A stretch of 9,794 bases of DNA from Candidatus Nitrosopumilus sp. (GTDB lineage Archaea > Thermoproteota > Nitrososphaeria > Nitrososphaerales > Nitrosopumilaceae). The DNA lies in NCBI GenBank assembly GCA_029880665.1, contig JAOUNZ010000024.1, forward strand, positions 1 to 9,794. Direction: 5' to 3'. Under the pieces are notes generated by a model. That model searched no databases. It saw only the letters and a program-made list of their open reading frames with translations, and was not told the origin of the DNA. Made by a program: the position numbers and the translations under genes. This document shows positions 5,139 to 9,794 of this stretch, one piece after another (within the stretch, counting starts at the first letter, position 1; every line of letters starts with the position of its first letter).

Positions 5139-7277
5139 ATGAGTGAAATAGTACTTAAAATAGATGAAATTCAACAACAACATGTTGGAAGGGGTAGAGC
5201 AATCATTGACCCCAAAATCATTGAGGACAAAAAATGGAGTACTGGACAAATTTTAGAATTAACATACAACAAAAAAACACATGTAAAACTATGGCCAGGT
5301 TCACCTGAGGAATATGGTACAGGAATTATCAAAATAGATGGAATAACAAGACAAAACATTGGAGCTGGAATAGGAGATAAAATTTCATTAAGATCTGTTG
5401 AAGCTGAGAATGCTGAACAGATTACTCTATCTCCTACAGAAAAAATTGCAGCTGAAGGATTGCAAGAATACATGATTTACAATTATCTTAATCATGTATT
5501 TACAACTGGAGATTCAATATCTTTAAACACACAGATGGGTGGAAGAGTTCAGTTCATAATAACAAGCACAAAACCATCTAAACCAGTTATTGTAACTGAA
5601 AAAACAATATTCAAACTTGGTGCAATGACAAAAGCCATTGATTCATCTGTTCCTAGAATAACTTATGATGAACTTGGTGGCTTGAGACGTGAAGTTCTAA
5701 AGATTCGTGAGATGGTTGAATTGCCCATGAGACATCCAGAATTATTTGAGAAAATAGGCGTAGAGGCTCCAAAAGGTGTTTTATTATATGGTCCACCAGG
5801 AACCGGAAAGACCTTACTTGCAAAAGCTGTAGCTGGTGAGACTAATGCTCACTTTATTTCACTTAGTGGTCCTGAAATTATGGGTAAACACTACGGAGAA
5901 AGCGAGGAAAGAATCAGAGAAATTTTTTCACAGGCAGAGGAGAACGCACCTAGTATAATCTTCATTGACGAGATTGATTCCATTGCTCCAAAAAGAGATG
6001 AAGTATCAGGCGAACTTGAAAAGAGAATAGTTTCTCAATTATTAACACTAATGGATGGTATGAAATCTAGAGGAAAAGTTGTAGTTATTGCAGCTACTAA
6101 TAGACCTGACTCTATCGATCCTGCTCTTAGAAGACCAGGTAGATTTGACAGAGAAATTGAAATTGGAATTCCTGATGAGGAAGGAAGATTCGAAATTCTC
6201 TCAATTCATACACGTGGTATGCCAATTGAAGAAAAAGTAGATCTTAAACAAATCTCAAAGATCACACATGGATTTGTAGGGGCTGATTTGGAAGTATTAG
6301 CCAAAGAAGCTGCAATGCGAGCTCTTCGTAGAATTCTTCCTGAGATTGATCTTGATGAAGAAAAAATCTCTTCAGAAATACTCCAAAGAATTCAAATTAC
6401 TAGCGAAGACTTTAGAGAAGCATTAAAAGAAGTCAGACCAAGCGCACTCAGAGAAGTCCAAGTCCAAATTCCAAATATAAGTTGGAATGATGTTGGTGGT
6501 TTGGATGAATTAAAAGAAGAATTACGGGAGGCAATTGAATGGCCAATAAAATACAAAGATGCTTATGATTATGTTGATGTAGAAACTCCTAAGGGAATTT
6601 TACTACATGGTCCACCAGGAACTGGTAAAACTCTAATTGCAAAGGCACTGGCAAAAATGACAGAGTCTAATTTTATTAGCATTAAAGGACCTGAACTACT
6701 ATCTAAATGGGTCGGTGAATCTGAAAAAGGAGTTAGAGAGATATTCAGAAAGGCACGACAGGCAGCACCATGTATTATCTTCTTAGATGAAGTTGATGCA
6801 CTTGTTCCAAGAAGAGGTAGTGGAAGTTCAGACTCACATGTCACAGAAAATGTGGTATCTCAGATTCTAACTGAAATTGATGGACTAGAAGAATTACACA
6901 ATGTTTTGATAATCGGTGCAACTAACAGGCTAGACATTGTCGATGAGGCATTACTAAGACCAGGAAGATTTGATCGAATCATTAAAGTTCCAAATCCAGA
7001 TGCCAAAGGGAGAAAACATATCTTTGAGATTCATACAAAAAAGAAACCACTTGAACGTGATGTAGATATTGCAAAACTAGTAGAGATTACAGACGGTTTT
7101 AGTGGAGCAGAAATTGCTGCCGTAGCAAACAGAGCCGCACTTGCTGCTCTGAAGAGATATGTTGAAGGTAAATCTGAAAATGTCAAAGAAATCAAAATTG
7201 TTCAACAAGATCTTATCAATGCAGTGGATAAGGTAAAGCCTCAGAAAGAGGCATCTTCCACATATTCCATAAAATAG
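5139..7277 (+). CDS. cdc48: CDC48/VAT-type AAA+ ATPase (p97 homologue)
   Basis: This 712-aa two-ring unfoldase uses ATP to thread and unfold substrate proteins, which archaeal cells can then pass to the proteasome. Domains in order are the N-terminal double-psi barrel (about 3-86), the second N-domain lobe (about 98-165), the D1 AAA module (about 172-435) and the D2 AAA module (about 447-700). D1 has Walker A GPPGTGKT 218-225, Walker B IIFIDE 273-278, sensor-1 N321 and arginine fingers R332/R335. D2 has Walker A 491-498, Walker B IIFLDE 546-551, sensor N596 and R607/R610. Pore loops are aromatic in both rings (KHYGESE, Y252; KWVGESE, W524), as in VAT rather than in metazoan D1. The C-terminus ends YSIK without a proteasome-docking HbYX tail. 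ATG 5139 lacks a clear Shine-Dalgarno site. It is likely co-transcribed with hsp20. All catalytic residues are intact. Confidence 0.97.
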   Translation: MSEIVLKIDEIQQQHVGRGRAIIDPKIIEDKKWSTGQILELTYNKKTHVKLWPGSPEEYGTGIIKIDGITRQNIGAGIGDKISLRSVEAENAEQITLSPTEKIAAEGLQEYMIYNYLNHVFTTGDSISLNTQMGGRVQFIITSTKPSKPVIVTEKTIFKLGAMTKAIDSSVPRITYDELGGLRREVLKIREMVELPMRHPELFEKIGVEAPKGVLLYGPPGTGKTLLAKAVAGETNAHFISLSGPEIMGKHYGESEERIREIFSQAEENAPSIIFIDEIDSIAPKRDEVSGELEKRIVSQLLTLMDGMKSRGKVVVIAATNRPDSIDPALRRPGRFDREIEIGIPDEEGRFEILSIHTRGMPIEEKVDLKQISKITHGFVGADLEVLAKEAAMRALRRILPEIDLDEEKISSEILQRIQITSEDFREALKEVRPSALREVQVQIPNISWNDVGGLDELKEELREAIEWPIKYKDAYDYVDVETPKGILLHGPPGTGKTLIAKALAKMTESNFISIKGPELLSKWVGESEKGVREIFRKARQAAPCIIFLDEVDALVPRRGSGSSDSHVTENVVSQILTEIDGLEELHNVLIIGATNRLDIVDEALLRPGRFDRIIKVPNPDAKGRKHIFEIHTKKKPLERDVDIAKLVEITDGFSGAEIAAVANRAALAALKRYVEGKSENVKEIKIVQQDLINAVDKVKPQKEASSTYSIK

Positions 7278-7278
7278 T

Positions 7279-7287
7279 CTAAATACT
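7279..7287 (+). promoter_or_regulatory. Weak TATA-like box for the small CxxC/HxxxxH gene
   Basis: TCTAAATAC is centred about 22-25 bp before the paired ATG codons at 7305 and 7308. It could drive separate transcription of this gene, although read-through from cdc48 is equally possible. Confidence 0.25.
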
Positions 7288-7304
7288 AATGAAGATAAGG
7301 TAAA

Positions 7305-7526
7305 ATGATGAAACTTTATCTTGATTTTAACCCTTGCCAGGAGTGCAATACAATGATGGCAGAATTGAGTAGTCAAGAAATGTTATTTGCTGATGAGAAG
7401 ACTAGAGCAGATGAATCCGCAAAATTTCTCAGACATTTAACATACAATCACAATGAAGTAGTTCAAGCAGTAATGGAAGATCTTCCAAAGCAAAAAAGAG
7501 ATCAAGAACCTGATTTCTACAAGTAA
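7305..7526 (+). CDS. Small uncharacterised protein with CxxC and HxxxxH, possible zinc binder
   Basis: The family is not recognised. The 73-aa product has C11-x2-C14 near the N-terminus (NPCQEC) and H44-x4-H49 in FLRHLTYNHN, with 29 residues between the pairs. The second part has the form of the helix of a C2H2 zinc finger, so one bound metal ion is plausible. The tail (55-73) is rich in charged residues. There is no signal peptide or membrane segment, so it should be cytoplasmic. Two ATG codons in tandem (7305 and 7308) can start it, with AAGG at 7297-7300 as a weak ribosome site. It lies 27 bp downstream of cdc48 on the same strand, so co-expression with the unfoldase is possible. An adaptor or small regulator are options, but neither is shown by the sequence. 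Confidence 0.75.
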   Translation: MMKLYLDFNPCQECNTMMAELSSQEMLFADEKTRADESAKFLRHLTYNHNEVVQAVMEDLPKQKRDQEPDFYK

Positions 7527-7545
7527 TTCTTTTTATATTCTTTAA
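7527..7545 (+). terminator. T-rich tract downstream of the small CxxC gene
   Basis: Directly after the TAA come TTC, a run of five T bases and a further CTTT (7527-7543). No hairpin is seen. Archaeal RNA polymerase often stops at such U-rich stretches, so this may end the hsp20-cdc48 transcript. Confidence 0.35.
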
Positions 7546-7601
7546 AATAAATAATCATATTCATATACAAAAAAATTCTAATATTTTCGTGAAACAATAA
7601 A

Positions 7602-8039
7602 ATGAAATTAATGTATCTTTTTGGCCTATTTGTTATATTTTTCTCTTTTAATTTCTTACAAATTACTTTAGCATATGAAACAGAACAAGAACCAGAACCA
7701 CCAAAAATTCCTGGACCTTCCCCTGAACCAGAACCAATCAAAATACCTGAACCTGAACCTGCTCCTAATCCGTTTCCAGAGGAATCAAATTCAGAAAAAA
7801 TTAAAAGATTAACCGAAGAAAATGATAGACTAAAACAACAAAATTCTAACTTTCAAGATCAGGTAACAAGTTTAAAAAATGAAAAATCACGATTAGAGTA
7901 TAAAATATCAGAACTTGATAAAACTATTCAAAGTTTAAAAGAAATTACAATGGAACAAATTCGTGTAATAATGGATTTAGTAAACAGGTTAAAAGATGTA
8001 TTATTTGAAAAAACATTTTCTCCAACAATCAATTTGTAG
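7602..8039 (+). CDS. Secreted Pro/Glu-rich coiled-coil protein, uncharacterised
   Basis: No known family is recognised. Residues 1-24 form a signal peptide (YLFGLFVIFFSFNFLQ, probable cut after TLA). Residues 25-61 are a proline/glutamate spacer built of PEPEP-like repeats (EQEPEPPKIPGPSPEPEP and onward). Residues 65-135 form one long charged helix with hydrophobic positions in heptad spacing (I67, L70, L77, V88, L91, L98, I102, L105, I109, L112), so a parallel coiled coil is likely. No C-terminal membrane helix is present, so the mature protein should be free outside the cytoplasmic membrane or attached to partners. ATG 7602 is the first start; ATG 7611 would shorten the signal peptide by three residues. 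Upstream AT boxes at 7561-7570 or 7578-7586 are promoter candidates. A T8 tract follows the stop. A structural or spacer role at the cell surface is a guess. Confidence 0.8.
   Translation: MKLMYLFGLFVIFFSFNFLQITLAYETEQEPEPPKIPGPSPEPEPIKIPEPEPAPNPFPEESNSEKIKRLTEENDRLKQQNSNFQDQVTSLKNEKSRLEYKISELDKTIQSLKEITMEQIRVIMDLVNRLKDVLFEKTFSPTINL
7684..7764 (+). repeat. In-frame degenerate hexamer repeat coding Pro-Glu
   Basis: Units close to CCTGAA or CCAGAA recur irregularly, broken by lysine, isoleucine and glycine codons. They encode the PEPEP spacer of the secreted coiled-coil protein. The repeat also creates a false glycine/serine-rich open frame on the opposite strand. Confidence 0.6.
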
Positions 8040-8041
8040 GA

Positions 8042-8049
8042 TTTTTTTT
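8042..8049 (+). terminator. T8 tract terminator
   Basis: Eight T bases start three bases after the stop of the coiled-coil gene, inside the 14-bp gap to the convergent TFB gene. This is the clearest U-tract termination signal in the window for plus-strand transcription. Confidence 0.5.
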
Positions 8050-8053
8050 AGGT

Positions 8054-8980
8054 TTAATCTAACTTATCTAGATTTAACGTCTTCTTAATCAAGTCCACTC
8101 TGTTTCTGATTGTAACATCGCTTATTCCAGATTCTACTGAAAACTTCTTTTGACTTATTTTTTCACCATTCATTATACATGATATGTATAATGATGCAGC
8201 AGCTTGTGCTACTGGATGTTTTCCAGCAGTAATCTGTTCCTTTTCACATTGTTTTAGTATCTCAAACGCATCTCGTTTGGTTTTTTCTTTTAGATCCATA
8301 TTATTTGAAATTTTTGAGATAAATGAAGAAGTATCATACTGATTAAGATTCAATCTGAGTTTTTTGATTATAGTTCTTAGATCTCTAGAAAGTATTCGTC
8401 TCTCAATATTTCCAGCATTTGCAATATCATCTAATGTTCTTGGAATGTTGTTTTCTCTACATGCTGCATACAATGAAGCAGAGATCAATGATGCCATTGT
8501 TCTCCCTCTAGTCAGTTTAGCATTAACCACTTTTCTGTATATGTAGGCAGCATTTTCTACAACATTGTCTGGAATTCCTAACTTTGTTTTCATTCCATGA
8601 AGTAAAGTAAATGCTTTGCTTAATGTAGCAGTTTTTCTTGATTTACTTCTTTGATCCCATGTTCGTAGTCTATTGAATTCATATTTTGTTTTATTAGATA
8701 ATATATTTCCTGAAGAGTCTTTGTTAGCACCAATAACAGTTGATAATCCTTTATCATACATTGTTAATGATGAAGCAGGGCCTGTCCTTGATAGTTTCAT
8801 ATATTCTTCCTGAGAATAACCATTGTTTTCATATGATGCATCGGCCATATTTTGTAATAAAATAAGACCGCATCCCCCACAAACAATTTCTCCTCTTTCA
8901 GAATCTGTTATTGCAGGATAGGTTTTGCAAGTATCTAGTTGACACTTTACATCATATTCATTTGAAAAATTTTCTATCAC
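8054..8980 (-). CDS. tfb: Transcription initiation factor IIB (TFB)
   Basis: TFB bridges TBP on the TATA box and RNA polymerase. With GTG 8980 as start the protein has 308 aa. It has an N-terminal zinc ribbon (KCQLDTC ... GEIVCGGCG, cysteines at residues 13, 18, 34 and 37), then the B-reader/linker region RTGPASSLTMYDKGLSTVIG (about 65-84), and two cyclin-like repeats: about 105-195 (KTATLSKAFTLLHGMKTKLG) and about 205-295 (HPVAQAAASLYISC, SQKKFSVESGISDVTIRNR). All parts of a working TFB are present. The first metal knuckle is CX4C rather than the usual CX2C. A longer frame opens at TTG 9043 and would add 21 residues (329 aa). I prefer GTG because a TATA-like TTTTTATTT sits 25-33 bp upstream and the ribbon then begins at a usual distance from the N-terminus. 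Thaumarchaeota are known to carry several TFB paralogues. Confidence 0.95.
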   Translation of the reverse strand: MIENFSNEYDVKCQLDTCKTYPAITDSERGEIVCGGCGLILLQNMADASYENNGYSQEEYMKLSRTGPASSLTMYDKGLSTVIGANKDSSGNILSNKTKYEFNRLRTWDQRSKSRKTATLSKAFTLLHGMKTKLGIPDNVVENAAYIYRKVVNAKLTRGRTMASLISASLYAACRENNIPRTLDDIANAGNIERRILSRDLRTIIKKLRLNLNQYDTSSFISKISNNMDLKEKTKRDAFEILKQCEKEQITAGKHPVAQAAASLYISCIMNGEKISQKKFSVESGISDVTIRNRVDLIKKTLNLDKLD

Positions 8981-9004
8981 TATTGGTATATGTGTGTATT
9001 TTTG

Positions 9005-9013
9005 AAATAAAAA
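9005..9013 (-). promoter_or_regulatory. TATA-like box supporting the GTG start of TFB
   Basis: Read on the minus strand this is TTTTTATTT, 25-33 bp upstream of GTG 8980. It lies inside the longer TTG-started frame and so favours the shorter protein. Confidence 0.35.
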
Positions 9014-9128
9014 CAGATTGTTTAAGGCAATTTTGTAACCCAAATCTTACTTTACAAACTAAAAATTCCTCAAATTTTTCTTAACGGCAATTTGATAATT
9101 AACGTATAATATACAATGTAATAAATGT

Positions 9129-9149
9129 TAAAAATAAAATAATTTTTAA
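9129..9149 (-). terminator. U-rich tract downstream of the DUF1059 gene
   Basis: On the minus strand, just after the stop at 9153, the sequence is TAAAAATTATTTTATTTTTAA with two T-runs and no hairpin. This could end the small transcript before the TFB gene. Confidence 0.35.
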
Positions 9150-9152
9150 AGA

Positions 9153-9344
9153 TTATTTTCTAATTGATTCTAAAGAATGTCCACGATTAGTAATCATTTG
9201 AGTGACTGCCTCTATGGTATAGTCAATTCCATGTTCTTCTTCAAAATGTGTTCTTAATTTTTCAATTAGACCTACGGTTTTTTCTTCATCTAAAATGAAC
9301 TCACATTCAAAACCATAGTCTTTGCATCTCAATTTCAGTGTCAT
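9153..9344 (-). CDS. DUF1059-type small protein, possible metal binder
   Basis: The 63-aa protein matches the layout of DUF1059 proteins: a first strand with C7-x-D-x-G-x-x-C14 (LRCKDYGFECEF), then a helix with H33-x4-H38 in LRTHFEEEHGI. Two cysteines and two histidines could bind one metal ion. The molecular function of the family is not known to me. There is no signal peptide or membrane helix. ATG 9344 is supported by a TATA-like box whose centre is 26 bp upstream, so the mRNA is probably leaderless. The gene stands alone between the divergent fluoride-channel gene and TFB, with a U-rich tract after its stop. Confidence 0.85.
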   Translation of the reverse strand: MTLKLRCKDYGFECEFILDEEKTVGLIEKLRTHFEEEHGIDYTIEAVTQMITNRGHSLESIRK

Positions 9345-9364
9345 AGTCTGAAGAAAATATCAAA

Positions 9365-9375
9365 CCTATAAAAAC
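9365..9375 (-). promoter_or_regulatory. TATA box of the DUF1059 gene
   Basis: Read on the minus strand this is GTTTTTATAGG, centred 26 bp from the ATG at 9344. It fits a leaderless archaeal promoter. Confidence 0.5.
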
Positions 9376-9443
9376 CATAGACCTATCTTTCTAAATTTAC
9401 AGTAATTAGGCACAATTTTCTCCCTAAATTCTTCCAAACAGCA

Positions 9444-9454
9444 CTAATAATATC
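9444..9454 (+). promoter_or_regulatory. TATA-like box of the fluoride-channel gene
   Basis: CTAATAATATC is centred 27 bp upstream of ATG 9476, which suggests a leaderless or nearly leaderless transcript. I see no fluoride riboswitch in the 131-bp gap. Confidence 0.4.
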
Positions 9455-9475
9455 AGTTACTTTGTAATCATGTAG

Positions 9476-9794
9476 ATGAAAGGACTGGAATATATTTTTC
9501 TTGCAGTTGGTTCTGTACTGGGAGCATTTCTAAGATACAAAGTAACTGAATCCCAATTACTCTTCAACACATTACCTCTGAATGTTTTGTTTGTAAATGT
9601 TTTAGGGGCATTTATTCTTGGTTTATTTGTTATAGTATCAGAACAATGGAATCTTGATGGAAGATATTCACTCTTTGCAGCTGTAGGATTTTGTGGATCC
9701 CTTACAACAATGTCTTCATTTGCTCTTGATTCAAGCAATCTACTTGAAGGTAATCATTATGGAACTCTTGCAATTAACATTGTTGCTAATGTCG
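9476..9794 (+). CDS. crcB: CrcB/Fluc-type fluoride ion channel, 3' end cut off by window edge
   Basis: The first 106 codons of a small membrane protein are present; the full family length is about 120-130 residues. Fluc channels form antiparallel dimers in the membrane and let toxic fluoride leave the cell. Visible marks are GSVLGAFLRY (12-21), where the family has GxxGAxxRY; NVLGAFILGLF (41-51), with the conserved pore asparagine N41; and GFCGSLTTMSSF (71-82), the broken-helix signature. In most members the last motif reads GFCGGxTTFSTF, so a Phe-box phenylalanine is replaced by M79 and the following Thr by S81. Three hydrophobic segments and the start of a fourth are visible. ATG 9476 is fixed by the TAG directly upstream. 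Archaeal genomes often have one or two such genes; a paired second copy might lie beyond the edge. Confidence 0.92.
   Translation, partial: MKGLEYIFLAVGSVLGAFLRYKVTESQLLFNTLPLNVLFVNVLGAFILGLFVIVSEQWNLDGRYSLFAAVGFCGSLTTMSSFALDSSNLLEGNHYGTLAINIVANV

Noticed and set aside
5171..5473. Minus-strand 100-aa frame opposite the CDC48 N-domain
   Set aside because: Shadow of the cdc48 reading frame, with no independent support.
7077..7376. Minus-strand 99-aa frame across the end of cdc48 and the small gene
   Set aside because: Overlaps two supported plus-strand genes and has no motif beyond scattered cysteines and histidines.
7517..7741. Minus-strand frame coding a Gly/Ser-rich 74-aa product
   Set aside because: It is the mirror of the Pro/Glu repeat of the 7602-8039 gene; there is no promoter, and its start lies inside the repeat.
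7684..7764. Repeat array that might suggest CRISPR or another locus repeat
   Set aside because: Degenerate coding hexamers in frame with a Pro/Glu protein, with no spacers.
9061..9079. AT-only inverted repeat AAAAATT/AATTTTT
   Set aside because: A seven-pair A/T stem is weak and common in such AT-rich DNA; it has no clear place relative to either TFB start.
9104..9114. Short inverted repeat GTATA-A-TATAC upstream of TFB
   Set aside because: Five-bp arms of AT-rich sequence are expected by chance here and are too far from the preferred TFB start.
9457..9738. Minus-strand 93-aa open frame opposite crcB
   Set aside because: The opposite strand codes a clear Fluc channel; this frame has no motif and no promoter.

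Overview
The window looks like chromosomal DNA from an ammonia-oxidising Thaumarchaeon (Nitrososphaerota), probably of the low-GC Nitrosopumilus type. The evidence is a very AT-rich sequence; archaeal informational genes (a TFB transcription factor and a two-ring CDC48/VAT ATPase); TATA-like boxes centred about 26 bp upstream of start codons, which suggests leaderless mRNAs; and frequent TTG or GTG starts. I see no tRNA, rRNA, CRISPR array, transposase or other sign of recent transfer. Genes are tightly packed and no gene-free stretch exceeds about 175 bp.

Layout. Left edge to 831 (minus): a truncated cobalamin-pathway methyltransferase gene, cbiE, directly behind a gene for an uncharacterised PH/GRAM-like protein. 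902-2413 (plus): an exported, membrane-anchored multidomain protein with a cyclophilin prolyl isomerase domain, a PsbP-like region, a CFI-box domain and a C-terminal membrane helix. 2416-3771 (minus): a type II NADH dehydrogenase-like flavoprotein whose stop lies 2 bp from the preceding convergent stop. 3840-4505 (minus): a protein with a possible N-terminal helix-turn-helix and a C-terminal ACT-like domain. 4610-7277 (plus): a small heat-shock protein followed after 28 bp by CDC48, then a small CxxC/HxxxxH protein (7305-7526) and a secreted Pro/Glu-rich coiled-coil protein (7602-8039). 8054-8980 (minus): TFB. 9153-9344 (minus): a small DUF1059-type protein. 9476 to right edge (plus): the first 106 codons of a CrcB/Fluc fluoride channel.

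How the genes may work together. The centre is a protein quality-control unit: an ATP-independent holdase (Hsp20) upstream of an ATP-driven unfoldase (CDC48). Its promoter carries a perfect 18-bp palindrome between the TATA box and the predicted transcription start, and the divergent neighbour is a candidate HTH/ACT sensor. A GC-containing hairpin spans the hsp20 stop codon and is followed by a T-run, so expression of hsp20 relative to cdc48 may be set by partial termination. The remaining genes look like ordinary core functions of the lineage: cofactor synthesis, respiration, general transcription, fluoride export and extracytoplasmic folding.

Most unusual items: the palindromic operator with its divergent candidate regulator; the cyclophilin/PsbP-like/CFI-box fusion; the uncharacterised small potential metal-binding proteins; and the secreted Pro/Glu coiled-coil protein. 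I did not find a convincing new defence or mobile system.
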